DNA from: Prosapia bicincta
Lineage: Eukaryota > Arthropoda > Insecta > Hemiptera > Cercopidae
DNA length: 64,000 nucleotides
Assembly: GCA_036971475.1 (NCBI GenBank)
Contig: JBAIZL010000003.1
Coordinates: forward strand, 88,427,042 to 88,491,041
Direction: 5' to 3'
The position numbers and the translations under genes were made by a program. Below, in pieces: positions 32,051 to 47,556 of this stretch. The notes under the pieces are model-generated. The model did no database searches, was not told where the DNA came from, and saw only the letters and a program-made list of their open reading frames with translations. Numbering within the stretch: position 1 is the first letter of the stretch; every line of letters begins with the position of its first letter.

Positions 32051-33195
32051 ATATACACCTGCTCCCTATCATAGTCTCAAAGAGGTGTTTACCCGATAAA
32101 AAAGAAGAGTAAGGGAATGTAGATGGAATTAGCTAGGATTAAGGAAGGACATAATTATTTTCTTGTGTTGGAAAGTGAGGAAAAATAATGGCATCGCTTA
32201 CCTGAAGTTGGCCTGCTCCCTATCGCGACCATAAGGAAGTGTTTACCCGATAAAAAAGAAGAGTAAGGGAATGTAGATGGAATTAGCTAGGATTAAGGAA
32301 GGACATAATTATTTTCTTGTGTTGTAAAGTGAGGAAAAATAATGGCATCGCTTACCTGAGTTGGCCTGCTCCCTATCGCGACCATAAGGAAGTGTTTACC
32401 CGATAAAAAAGAAGAGTAAGGTAATGTAGATGGAATTAGCTAGGATTAAGGAAGGACATAATTATTTTCTTGTGTTGCAAAGTGGGGAAAAATAATGGCA
32501 TCGCTTACCTGAGTTGGCCTGCTCCCTATCGCGACCATAAGGAAGTGTTTACCCGATAAAAAAGAAGAGTAAGGTAATGTAGATGGAATTAGCTAGGATT
32601 AAGGAAGGACATAATTATTTTCTTGTGTTGGAAAGTGAGGAAAAATAATGGCATCGCTTACCTGAAGTTGGCCTGCTCCCTATCGCGACCATAAGGAAAT
32701 GTTTACCCGACAAAAAAAAGAAGAGTAAGAGAATGTAGATGGAATTAGCTAGAATTAAGGAAGGGCATAATTATTTTCTTGTGTTGGAAAGTGAGGAAAA
32801 ATAATGGCATCGCTTACCTTAGTTGGCCTGCTCCCTATCGCGACAATAAGGAAGTGTTTACCCGATAAAAAAGAAGAGTAAGGGAATGTAGATGGAATTA
32901 GCTAGGATTAAGGAAGGACATAATTATTTTCTTGTGTTGTAAAGTGAGGAAAAATAATGGCATCGCTTACCTGAGTTGGCCTGCTCCCTATCGCGACCAT
33001 AAGGAAGTGTTTACCCGATAAAAAAGAAGAGTAAGGTAATGTAGATGGAATTAGCTAGGATTAAGGAAGGACATAATTATTTTCTTGTGTTGGAAAGTGA
33101 GGAAAAATAATGGCATCGCTTACCTGAAGTTGGCCTGCTCGCTATCGCGACCATAAGGAAATGTTTACCCGATAAAAAAGAAGAATAAGCAAAGG
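32051..33195 (+). repeat. 153-bp tandem array (about 7.5 units)
   Basis: The marker 'cctgctccctatcgcga' is spaced by 153 bases (32212, 32365, 32518). Each unit includes the dispersed 'gtagatggaattagctagg' motif. Non-coding. Confidence 0.95.
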
Positions 33196-35609
33196 TAGAT
33201 GAAATCGACTATCTAAGTACAAGACAGTATAAACGCATTCGACTCAAATGAAAACCTGAAACGTCTAGAGAGAACATGACCTCTCTCCCAGCCTCTAATG
33301 CACTTCTGCTAACCCACAAACCCATATATAGTTCACTGAAAAAAACTATTTAAATCTGAGTAAACTATTGCACTCGCAATTAACAGTACTTGCCCATTGT
33401 GCTGGTTTCCGGTACGAACCGCCAGTTACAGTACATTTTACGTTCAAAAACGTAGTATTTCCTGCGGTAGCTACGTATGTCATTGTGTTCCCTGCATGAG
33501 TTGGCGACGGTCTGGTGGATCTATTGTTCCCTACCCTCGAGCAAGCAAATACCAAGGTCACCTCTAATCAAATGTTTCTCACACCTGTATAACCAAGTTA
33601 ACACACGCATTGTGACGCTAAAAACGGAGAGCATAGAAAACTGTTAACTGAATGTAGTCAATAGAATCTAGTTAATAATAAAAGAATATAATTATTACAT
33701 CTGTTCTTAAAAAAGAGTCATACGCGCCTAAGGGGGTTTTTTGTTTAAAAAACCTAAATAAAAAATTACAATTAATCATCATTATAACTACTAACCTAAG
33801 TTACCATTACCATAACCTAAGTGTTAAAACAGCTATTCTACAACATAACTTATAACACAAAATCAGCTGTACCAAAATAGATGTTATCGTTATTCAAGCT
33901 AAAATAGTTGTATGTAGCTAAAATGTCGTGCAAATAATTGTAAATTAGATACGATTTTAGTGTGAGGTCAACACGATTTTCTCCCGTACAATGGTCCAGT
34001 TCAAGAAATAATCCCGTCAATAAAGGTCGTAACTTACTGATTATTTTATTCTCGTGGATTGTGGTAACTGAACCTAAATTCATTACATTGGTTGAACGAG
34101 ATACGAAGAGAATAAAGAGACATGAAATAGAGAATATAAAGACGTCATGCACAGAAAACAGATCGAAGATTGAAGAATAAAGACGGATATAATCAAAACA
34201 ATATACAATATATAGCAATGTGGCTTGCGTACAAGTAAATACAGACCAAAAGAATGTTTAATAATTGATAAAATATGTAAGAAATTGTTTAAAATAAACT
34301 ACGATAACGTTGACACAATATAAAAGGTTTTTTTTTTTTAAATAAGAAAACAATACAATATGTAAAGTAGAACATATTCACTTTTATGCTACTGCTTAGT
34401 CGTGAGATGTCTCCCTTTGTGAATTTACCGATTAGAAAATCAAAGGTACTCGTATATACAAAAACTCGGTTTTGAGAGGTTTTTACATTCTTTCCTTTAG
34501 CTCATTTTCGTAACCGGTGTTCCACAGTTATAAGAGAAGTTAAATTGCATATACAGCGCCGTCTTTTGTCTGAGTCTGTACTGCATGTATACATAATTGG
34601 CTACGATTAGTACTATTTTTTAAAATAATTACAGACTATCTATAATGAACACTAAAAAAAAATACGTTGAAAATACCATCATAAAAAAAAAAATTTTAAC
34701 ACACACACACACACACGAGCGTGCGTTCGTGCGCGAATATATAATGCACGTGGGTTAATATACAAACTCGTGTTAATTGTGAATCTTTTCTTGTTCTATA
34801 TTTATTATGAGAAACATTCCAATACAAGCAGAACATAAACTACACTCTTCTAAGCTTTTCACCAATATTCATTGTCAGCATTCTCAAGAGCTGGTACACT
34901 GTTGAGTGACAAATCAAAACGTACTGTTGTATCATACAAAAATGGCATATAATTTAAAACACAAACTAACGAAAAGGAAGTAACGTGTTTACAAATATCT
35001 CTCCGGGCTATTGATTGGGTATAAAAGGAGACGTCACTTCAACACCAATAAAACTTTAATGCACGACTCAGAGGTTGAGGTGCAAATAGCTTGGACGTCG
35101 AAAAGCAGTATATCCAAAATTGGCAAAACTGAAATGATTTTGCACGTGCTCATCGAAGGCCTCCGAACAAAGGGCAACTTTATGACTGTGCAGATTTATG
35201 CGTTCGGTTTCGAACAATGTTTAGCGAGTCCACAGACCTTGGAAGCTAGATGACTACACGGCCCGCGCATGTCGGTGACGTCAGAGTAACACTATTTCCG
35301 ACAGTCTGGACTTGCGGCATGTAAACCATCGGCGAAGCAGCGTCATATGAAGTGCAATTGCACGTCAGCTATAGGGGAGGTAAAGCATCCTTCAATATAG
35401 AATCCACCCCCTATGTAAGTAGCGGCTTCATTTACTAAGCAAAAAGCCAAGGGTTCGATACCAGCGAAGACATATTCACTCGGACTATTCACTCCCGCAA
35501 TTTTACGAATTCTTCTAAGTGAAAAAGCAAAAAGAATAATAAATTCAATACAATCTAATATTGCAAACGCATCCTTGATATAAATCAATTATCATTCTTG
35601 ATATAACGA
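33196..35609. other. Intergenic sequence
   Basis: No supported gene. An (AC)n tract lies at 34700-34718. Confidence 0.5.
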
Positions 35610-36360
35610 CTGAAGAGGCAACATTACACAACCCCGTTCCTAGTCAGGCATCTTACCAGCACAGCCATTGGGCAAAGAGGCGACATTACACAACCCCGCT
35701 CCTAGTCAGGCATCTTACCAGCACAGCCATTGGGCAAAGAGGCGACATTACACAATCCCGCTCCTAGTCAGGCATCTTACCAGCACAGCCATTGGGCAAA
35801 GAGGCAACATTACACAACCCCGTTCCTAGTCAGGCATCTTACCAGCACAGCCATTGGGCAAAGAGGCAACATTACACAACCCCGTTCCTAGTCAGACATC
35901 TTACCAGCACAGCCATTGGGCAAAGAGGCGACATTACACAACCGCGCTCCTAGTTAGGCATCTTACCAGCACAGCCATTGGGCAAAGAGGCGACATTACA
36001 CAACCCCGTTCCTAGTCAGACATTTTACCAGCACAGCCATTGGGCAAAGAGGCGACATTACACAACCGCGCTCCTAGTTAGGCATCTTACCAGCACAGCC
36101 ATTGGGCAAAGAGGCGACATTACACAACCCCGTTCCTAGTCAGACTTCTTACCAGCACAGCCATTGGGCAAAGAGGCGACATTACACAACCCCGCTCCTA
36201 GTCAGGCATCTTACCAGCACAGCCATTGGGCAAAGAGGCGACATTACACAACCCCGTTCCTAGTCAGACATTTTACCAGCACAGCCATTGGGCAAAGAGG
36301 CGACATTACACAACTCCGCCCCTAATCAGACATCTTACCAGCACAGCCATTGGGCAGAAA
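35610..36360 (+). repeat. 62-bp tandem array (about 12 units)
   Basis: The unit 'cattgggcaaagaggcgaca' and onward repeats every 62 bases (acattacaca at 35621, 35683 and so on). Unit differences are a few substitutions. Confidence 0.95.
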
Positions 36361-37436
36361 TGCAACGAGACTTGTTTTTATAGATTTAAGGCGACCGGCC
36401 AGCATTACTATTATCGCCTACGAAGGATTGGGAAGGATTGCGTACGTAGGTAGGATTAAGGTGGGACCACCTAGTAGATGATGAAGGGGAGATAGGGTAT
36501 AGCGCCATGAGTATCAGAGGTCGACCTATTCTCTATTGGAGCTATAAAAGTCTATCTATTCGCTACACCCTCTTTAAAGTACAAAGATAAAGAAGGGTAA
36601 AAAGTAGCCCTAAAAATTCTCTGGTAATCAGAAGAATGGGGAAAAATTATAGTAGAAGGAAAAAAGAATAACTACAAAAAAGCAGGTATTGTTTTAAAGT
36701 CTTTCTTATTATAAATAAATAAAACGTCTTAGTCATAAAAACGTTTTATTTAATTCGTTGCGTACATTTCGATTACAAAGCAATCATCTTCAGTAAAAAT
36801 TATCCAAAAGTATTAAATATTTGAAAAATATGATTATTATGAAAAAAGGGTTGTGAATGTAGACAAGATAAGAAGTGTAAGGTAGAACTTAAGCCCCCTA
36901 GTAAGCCCTAGTAGAAGATATAGGAAGATATTGTAATCAAGTGTGCAGGGTGGCGAATAAGGGGTGTCTACCCGTTACCTCCAACTGAAGGAAAGGAAGA
37001 TTAGATGGAATTACGTACGACTAGAGAAAGGATGTATGATCTCTTGGTAATAGGGAAAGAGGGAAATTAAGACCTCTCGGGAATTTCGCCTAACCACGGA
37101 GGACCTACTAAGGGAGGTGCATATGTGCTACCCCACAATGTAAAACTCTGTCTAATCCTATAGCGATGTAGAAAGCCTTAGGATTTACAATTCTCAACAT
37201 CATAACCTCATGCTTAAAAAAAGAACACATATTCATTATTTATGTGAATATTAATATATGTATTATTATACACGTTATTATATATACGTATATGTGAATA
37301 GTTGACGTCAAGAGTATATCCGTTTATTTTGTCGTGCATAAGACGCCTCAATGACTATTTATTATAGGTAAAATAAAATTAATTAATCCTTAACTAATCA
37401 TTTTTTTAAAAATTTATCGTAAAATATTGCTGTAGG

Positions 37437-37437
<1 letters not shown>
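36361..37437. other. Intergenic sequence with dispersed repeat pieces
   Basis: Contains two or three diverged copies of the 'tgtctacccgtt ... gatggaatta' motif (36490-37080). No gene. Confidence 0.5.
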
Positions 37438-37484
<47 letters not shown>

Positions 37485-37555
37485 GTGCGCGCGCGCGTGT
37501 GTGTGTGTATGTGTGTGTGAGTGTGTGTGTGTGTGTGAGTGTGTGGGTGAAGCAC
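37438..37555. repeat. (GT)n microsatellite
   Basis: GT repeat of about 115 bases, interrupted by GC and GA steps. Confidence 0.98.
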
Positions 37556-39614
<2,059 letters not shown>

Positions 39615-39615
39615 A

Positions 39616-42014
39616 CAGTAGAACCTCTCAAACTCGACACAATGTGGACTTAAAGGTTGTCGAGTTTTAGGGATCTAAAATAAAAATAACTAGGAGTTGA
39701 ATAAAAACGCTTATTTAGAGTTTTAAAATTGTACATTTATTGATTTATTATATACAATTATATATTTATATCAACATTTATAACTTATAATCAAAAAATT
39801 TTTAAAAAAATTGAGACAAAAGGCCTAGTAGCATCTGAAAATACAGTGTTCATTACATTATTACTGAAGTTGTTTATGCTGCTTATAAAAAGTCCATCAC
39901 AGTTAGTTATGGGAAGTTTTGTGAACACTAGAAGAAAAGTGTAAAAGTAAACTTACTGAAGCGTTTGAAAAACCCTGTGATTGAAAGCAGTACAATCAAG
40001 GGTACTTTTCTGTCTCCGCACGGCGTCTTGCAGCTTGATCACGGAGTCGCCTGAGGAACAAAATCTCCATTCCAGTCGCATTTTGCTGCTCTAAGTACTG
40101 CAATGTCCCTTCAATAAATTTCACAGCCTCACTGTGGCTAACTTTTCTTTCTTGTCGATGATCCTCTTGCTCTTCTTCTTCCGAATCGTCCCCTTCTACG
40201 TTACGCCCTTTGACAGCTGCGATGATTTCATCTTCTCCTAATGGTTCTGATGCTCCGTCGAGATCCATCCATTCATTGACATCATTGCTTCAAGACTCTT
40301 CATACCCTGGGATTTTTCATGAGTTCAATCAAGTCGCTATTTTCAGAATTGATTCCATCGTCACGCTACAAATCATTGCCTGCGTGATCTAGAAGTTTCC
40401 TCCAAGAACGAATGAGGGTTATGGTCTCAACCTCGATCCAAGATTGAGAGACCCATCCAATGACATCTAAAAAAATCGATCTTCTTTAGTTTAGCCGTTA
40501 GCTCCTCACCCGATTCCAAGGTCAACATCAAAGATGACAAAAGCTTACGTCTGTACCTTCTCTTTAACGCTGCCAAAGTTCCTTGTCCCATCGGTTGACA
40601 GAGAGACGTGACGTTCGGCGGTAGAAACATTGCTTTAATGTCTTTGTCCTGTAAATATTGCACATCAGGGTGAGTCGTAGAATTATCGAGAATCAGTAGA
40701 GCTTTCCTGAGAAGATTTTTTTTCTTCAGAAACTTCTCAACCTCTGGGACGAACTGTTGAAAAAACCACTCTTTAAAAATTTCTTCGCTCACCCATGCAT
40801 TAGATTGGTTTCTATACCAAACTGGGAGTTCAAAGTTGCCATCACTTGTGCATCTGGCAGTTTTAAATACTCTTGGCTTTTTTGCTTTTCCAATTAGCGC
40901 TAATTTGAGTGTGTGCTCTCCTGTTGCATTACTGCAGGCAAGAATAGTCACACGCTCCTTACTTCTCTTAAAACCTGGTGCAGCTTTTTCATCTCTCAGA
41001 GATAAACTTTTAGTAGGAAGCATTCGAAAGATTCGTCCTGTCTCATCTGCATTGTAGATTTGATCACCTGACAGTCCTTCTTTTTCAATAAACTCGTGTA
41101 GTTTGGTCTTGAAGTCACTCACGTTGTTAGGGTCAGCTGACAGTTTTCCCCCGCAGATACTGAGCAGCTTGATTCCATATCGTTGTTTCCACCTTGACAA
41201 ACAACCAATGCTCGCTGTAAACCCAGGCTCTCCTTCGTCCATAAATTGTTCATAAAACTGAAGAGCTTTCTCTTGCAGGATGGGTCCAGATATAGGCGTT
41301 CCCTTCTCCCTGTGCACACGGAACCATTGGTAAAGGGTTCGCCGACTTTTTCGAACTCTGCACTTCTCATTGTTTTTCGTTCCGCGACGGATTCTGTACA
41401 CTGTCTTTTCAAACACCACGATTCAATTTAAGATTTCTTTATCTTCCAACCGAGCACTGTAGACCTATCGATGTTCAAGTCCAACGCTATTTTATTTACG
41501 CTTTCATCACGCTCAAGCTTTTTTAGGGCACCAAACTTTGCTTCCATTGACACTGACACTTGTTTCCTCTTCTTCTTCGCCATACTGTCGCTCTATATTC
41601 CAGCACAAAACTCGTTTAAACAATTGTCAACCACTGTCGAACAAAAGCAACTGACCACAACTGTGTCTCAACAAACACTAAACTGAAAGCCCAGTGACGA
41701 CAATGTAGCGAGGGTAGTTTATGACCTGCCTGGGAGTCCCAGGTCAACGCGCGGTCTCACGATAAGGAAAGTGGCCACAGAAATCCCCATACGTGTGCAA
41801 TCAATAGCCCGCCCCAGCTGGGCAGGTAAAGGGTGCGTTGAACGACCTTGGAAAACCCAGTAACCTAGTCTGAGTCTCTAGCGCTGTCGGGCGGCCTATG
41901 TACTGATGGAAAGTTTTACGTTATGGGCGGTGTAAAAAAATTATTAATTCACCAGCCCTGTCGAGTTTTACGGAATGTCGAGTTTTCGGGAATCGAGTTT
42001 GAGAGGTTCTACTG
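39616..42014 (-). mobile_element. Tigger/pogo DNA transposon 1
   Basis: 2.4 kb with matching ends: left 'cagtagaacctctcaaactc', and the right-end complement is the same for at least 20 bases. TA lies at the left flank and TG, one base off, at the right. It contains a near full-length but broken transposase on the minus strand. Confidence 0.92.
39996..41583 (-). pseudogene. Tigger/pogo transposase pseudogene
   Basis: ATG at 41583. The N-terminal HTH of the CENP-B/pogo type (lysine-rich start, 'NIDRSTVLGWKIKKS') runs to a stop at about 41428. The frame changes, then changes again near 41340, into a 330-codon frame (41419-40427) with the second CENP-B-type HTH and the DDE core. 'YNADETG' holds the first Asp and 'LILDNSTTHP' the second. 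The third motif reads QPMGQG where the family has QPMDQG, so the last catalytic acid is lost. The acidic C-terminal tail is in another frame (40268-39996). It is inactive; three frame breaks and the Asp-to-Gly change agree. Confidence 0.9.
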
Positions 42015-43979
42015 TGTGTAAATATATATATAAAGTTCTAGATTTGGCCTTTATAACCTAATCATATGTTGCAGTTTAATGTAATTTTTAATGTTTTGAT
42101 ATTGCTAGTATTGTTAGCCAGGAAACACACGTTTAATTTTATTTATATAAAAGTTAAGTATATAAATATATATAAACGTTTATACATTCTTAATAAAATC
42201 TAATAATTTAACATAAAAATGCTACGATAATTTGTATTTCGATGATAACATAGTTACCGAAACATGTTTCACGTTAAGTCGTAAAGAAAATTGAGAGTTG
42301 ATCTGTTTTATGTGTATGCTAGTATATTGCAATTTAATGAAGTATAATATAGTGCTCTGTTTTGCAGTCATATTGGGTTTATACAGTTTAGCGTGTGTGT
42401 GTATAAATTTAGGTTATATTTCTACTATTTTCAAATTGTTCAAACAGCTATATTTTGTTTGCAATGTATTAGAGGAAGTCCCCACGCCTGAGAGGGATAC
42501 GTCCCCATGTAATCTGACCTGTGCAGAACATTGTGGCCCTTATATTTCAGAACCTACAACGGTTACAAAATGTGTTCAAAGGTCATGGTTTGAAACGAAA
42601 ACGTATAAACAGAAAGAGTTTTATCCGAGACTAAATGTAAAAAGGTTTAGAAATCCAGCAACGGCACTCTATTTACACTGTATAAAACCCTGAAAGGTCA
42701 GCATTTTATTTAGAATTGCTCTTTTAAAATTCCTTATTGTTAAAAAACTGCGTTTACCCTTTCACGGATTCTGCTTGTCAGCAGTGTCAAGTTTGTGATC
42801 AGGTTAGGATTTCATCGGAACTGTTACAGGATAGAACTGACCATCAGTTTGTCGTGGACGCTGTATACAACAACATGTTTAAAAACAACCGTGACTTAAC
42901 GTGTACATTAACAATTTCAGGAAATATTCTTATTTGGGAAAGAAACTTGTACCTAAATAAACAATTCATTTTCTTTTTATTACACATTAGCCATATGGAG
43001 ATTACCTGTTTTTAATTTTAGATTTTATACGATATCTATATAAAATCACTTCATTTATTACAAATATACGCAATGCAATGACATTCGAAGTGACCCAAAT
43101 CAGCTGATGGCCGGCAACAAGTATAAATCTCGGTTACAAAGAGGTTATAGCGTGTTCAAGGACTATGAATGGGCGTTATGTGAGGTTAGGTTAGGTGTAG
43201 GCAGTGCCGTACAAGCGTAGACACACTGATCTACATAGCGCTGTGTGTAAGCTACGCCAACGTAGAAACACACGATCTGTGATAATGTATCCCGCTTACA
43301 ACCAAACGCAGTTGCATATGTTTCAAAAACCTTTACAACCGTTATTCTCTGACGACGATGATAAATCTGTCACAGAAATGTACTTAATACAGGCGTAGCC
43401 CCTCTGTATTTTAATGCCTTAATTTTGTAATTGTAAATATTTTCTTAGATTTTATTTTAAAATTTTATTTTTGTAGAGTATAACCAGAGTCATTTTTTGC
43501 GGTCTTTTGTTGCAGTTTTAAAGTCCAGCCAGTACGGCCGTTATCGACTGCTGGAAGGGAAGATGGAATTAAGTAAGACTTGTAAATAACGTAGTCACCT
43601 ATGCTACTGGCAGCAGAGGAACAGGTTTTGTATGTTACTAGGCGATTGCCATAACTATTGTCAACTATGAAGGACGGTGAATATAGGTCGGAGGAATTTT
43701 AATCCTCTGGTATCGCATATACAGAGGACCGTGGCTTTCCGTAAGCAGGGTCTCAAAGAGATGTCTACAAGTTACATCCCCTTATTGATCCGTAGGTAAT
43801 AGGATAATTGAAATCTATGGTATTGCGTGGGCAGGGACACTTGTCTTGAGTAGTCCTAAAGGAATTGCCTGAGTAGGCTCTCTAAAGAGAAATAAAGAGG
43901 TGCTCCTCGTTACACTGTCTTGCAAAGGGAAGGATGTATCGCAATGGGCAAGACTAAGCAAACTATATACAGTGAAACC
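42015..43979 (+). other. Unidentified open frames between two Tigger elements
   Basis: Three plus-strand frames (42298-42693, 42737-43015 and 43204-43398) lie in a stretch without recognised repeats. The first has a hydrophobic N-terminal part then a hydrophilic Cys-containing part; the second is Cys-rich at its start. I recognise no family and no clear splice plan, although an acceptor-like site ends near 42920. They may be exons of a host gene or chance. From 43490 to 43970 the dispersed 'gatggaatta' motif returns. Confidence 0.3.
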
Positions 43980-45212
43980 TCTGTTAAACGGACACATACG
44001 GTTATCGATTTTGTTCGCCCATGAGAGGTATCCGTTTAGTGGAGGGGTGGTAAGGAGAAGCCGAATTTCAAAATTGATTTCAGTATTAATTCACTACACA
44101 CCTATTTCTAATCCAATACATAGCAGGCTACAGTATTTAACTAATACTAATATATTAATGTATTTATCACTAATACTGACGTACAGTATTTAAATAATAA
44201 TGTAGGTTACCATTTTATAAATACAGTATACAGCACAATAAATACTGTACTGTACTGTTATTAAACGTAAATTCTAAAGCAAATTTTAAAAAAAACTGAA
44301 ACAATACAGTAATACAGTACTGTATATTTTTTTAAGTTTGTGAATTACTGTAGAGCCTAGCCTATAACATTTTAAAATAAAGATTAAGCTTCGTTTGTTT
44401 TGATGAGCGGTTTGTTTTGACTATAAAACACTTTTTTGAAATCCATATTAAAAAATATCGTTTTTCGGGTTAAGCACATCTTCATGTGCATATGATTTGA
44501 CAATTCCTGGCAATTTGTTTCCCCATTCACTCACTGCATTTCATCTATCGAAGCACTTTCGCCCGAAATTGTTTTAAAAGAAATCATATGTCTTGTACGG
44601 AATTTTTCAAGCCATCCATTAGATGGCTTGAAATCGTCTATCCCGAGTTCACTCGAAACTTCTAAGGCCTTTGCATGGATCATGGTCCCGGAAATTAGAA
44701 TTTTTTGAGCTCTAACCTTTAGAAACCAATCCAAATCTACCTTATCTACTGTCTTACCCGATCAGTGCTGAGTAAAGTTTCGTCGCACAGTTTGGCTTTA
44801 GTTTTCACTGAATTGCTTTAAAATCATATCTTTGTTTGTTATTATTTCTGCTGCACTCGTTTTACTTATCTTAAAACGCTCTGAAATTTTTCAAGCAGCA
44901 CATTTTTCACTGTCAGCATAATGAATTACGACTACTTTTTCACATAGGCTCATACGTTTGAGAGGAGCCATTTATAAAATTCTGATTGTATGCGTAGTTA
45001 TTTCAACTACGTTTTGCAGTACATTTGTCCGCATATCAGAGGTGCAAACAATTTTAAAAAAGGCACCAGTGACTGTATGTTGTCCGCCTAATGAAGTAGA
45101 CAAGGAGGGAAAATCCTATGTACGTATTATTACATTTTTCGGCTTCCAGAAAAATGTCCGTTCAAGAGACGTGTCCGTACATTGGAGGTGTTCGTTCAGT
45201 GAGGTTTCACTG
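43980..45212 (-). mobile_element. Tigger/pogo DNA transposon 2 (deletion derivative)
   Basis: The left end is 'cagtgaaacctctgttaaac' and the right-end complement 'cagtgaaacctcactgaac'; TA flanks both sides, a perfect target duplication. Minus-strand pieces from about 44970 down to 44531 encode the N-terminal HTH and the CENP-B-type HTH ('FKPSNGWLEKFRTRH') with several stops. The DDE core is missing. Confidence 0.88.
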
Positions 45213-46800
45213 TACTGGTATCCTGCTCCTGATTTCCTGGAAGTAAGAACAAATTGGGATGGGCAAGACGTCCACTAATCCTGGACTTTACTTTAGGGTG
45301 ATAACGAGGTGTCTATCCGTTGCACCCCATTGAAATAAGATAATTAAGAAAAAATATGTGGAATTAAGTAGAAGTAAAGCAAAGACATACGTAACCCTTT
45401 CGTACTGGAAAATATGGAAGGATGGCTTACAAGTAAATCTACACTTACCCTTAATAGAAAGCCTTTAACCATCCCCCTCTAGGAAGAGCAAATGGAATCA
45501 GGATTGACTAAGGTTGGTCATATTGTTCGCTTAGGACTAAGAATAGTGGAAATCCGTGTCGCGTCAGAATTTCCGGGTCTCAAAATATCCGGGCACGAAA
45601 ACGGCAAAAATAGTCTCAAAATATCCGCAACGAAAATGGACCTATATATTGAGTTTAAAAATATAAAACTACTCGGGAAATGATTTTTAAAAAATAATTG
45701 AAATAACCAACTTCTTCGGTCCATCTAAAAACTTACTTAGTTACAAGTTAACCTATTGTAATCATTTACCGTTAAGTTAGGTTGCTGCTAACAAATATAA
45801 TTTGTTATCGCTAACCAAGATAGTTTTGTATAACCAACGGATTTGGTTAAATGTAACAAACCCTGAGATTTGCAGCACATCGAGATACCATTTACAAAAG
45901 GGCACGCAATTCCAGCTGGTGCTAACAATGGACCTTTTTGCAACTTTTTAATTTCTCCAGTACAGTCCATGGCCAGTGTACTCTGAGACTCGTTGACCAG
46001 AGCCCTCCGGAATACGAATTTTCTGAGACTCGTATATTTTGAGACTCAATCAGTCGAAATTATGGGACAGAGATGAGGTGAAAACTAATTCTATTTTTTT
46101 TTTCGTGTGAAGCTAAGTACTCCAGGTTAGTAAGGAGTACTAAGCCTGCTCGTTTTGGAAACCCACGCTCAAGTTACTCCAGCAACAGGCACAGCGACAT
46201 CTATTGTAGGACGTCCAAGGTGGCTACCATTTTTCTCATTTGGCGCCGCTAGTTAAGGACGTAAAGAAGATGATTCCTTTGTAAGATTACCTACAATAAC
46301 GTTTCCAGAACACTGGTTACGCTGAGTCACTTGACTAGTGCATTTAGCTGGAGGCTTTGGCACACACTCAAAGCTTTCCTAATCAGTCTGGCATTGGCAC
46401 GGCTTTCTACCTACAGCAACACACGGTAGGATGATATATAGATGGCGTCGACGGCGTGTCGCTAATATGTGATGCAACGTATATTTATATTTATCCACGC
46501 ACAACGGTTGCTTGTGGTTTGCTAAAACGGTTGTCTGACGTACGAGTTGTCCTTTTATTCAAGGTAATAATTTTCGGATTAAAAAATAGAGTAATTTTAC
46601 ACCGTTGAGAAAATTTTTTTAAAGTGAATATTACCTTTGGCTGGATATGGCTGTTTTGCACGGGAGTAAAATCATTTAATCCTTCGCGTCACGAAACGAG
46701 CTTCATATTTCACTTTAAATAAATTGATAACATATGATTCCATACAGCCGCTGATTTTATGTAATAGGCTATGTTGTAGAATAGCTGTTTTAACTCATAG
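45213..46800. other. Intergenic sequence
   Basis: No gene. The segment 45540-46060 has repeated 'tctcaaaatatccg' and 'tgagactcgt' pieces that look like a decayed Tigger-like element, not resolved. Confidence 0.4.
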
Positions 46801-47014
46801 ATTAATACGTTATTTATTGCACTTTATTACATTTATGAATACTTTTGTTTTAACAGTAATTAAATATGTAATGCACGTTTTCTAAAAGCTACATTCTTGT
46901 ATTATTAATTAATACGTTATTTATTGCACTTTATTACATTTATGAATACTTTTGTTTTAACAGTAAATAAATATGTATTACACGTTTTCTAAAAGCTACA
47001 TTCTTGTATTATTA
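46801..47014 (+). repeat. 107-bp tandem duplication
   Basis: 'ttaatacgttatttattgca' at 46802 recurs at 46909; the two copies are almost identical. Confidence 0.9.
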
Positions 47015-47556
47015 ATTTAAATTGAATTTTCCCTCCTCCCATCTGACAATTTTAAAAAATTCCATTTCAATTCGTTACATAAATTTGTATTTAATCAAAT
47101 TTTCAACATCTAATAAATGTTTTCTATTAACTACATTCTTTTATTCAATTCCTTCAATTACGTCACACTCGCCTTCGTTGATAAAATACGTTTTTAATCA
47201 CCCAATCAAGTTCATATACAGTAGGGTCTCGATAATTCGAGGTAGATGGGAAAATACCTCGGATTAACGAAAATTCTGCTTATACGGAAATACGTTCCGT
47301 GCATTAGAAAAATTAGGGTTTCTAATGAACCGAATAGTAATAGTTAAGAAGGCACAAAATACGTTTATAGAACTGTATTGAACACAGCACTGCACTTGCA
47401 TAAACTAATGTTGCTTTGGAATACATTGTTCATCACGGTTGCTACATTTTTTGGAAAAAGTTATAAAGTTTCTTCAGCGTCTACTGATTAGATAGTTTAC
47501 GTGCTGTGATGTCGCATAGACGTCTTAGCAGAAGCTCATCTGTTGGTCTGGAGCTT

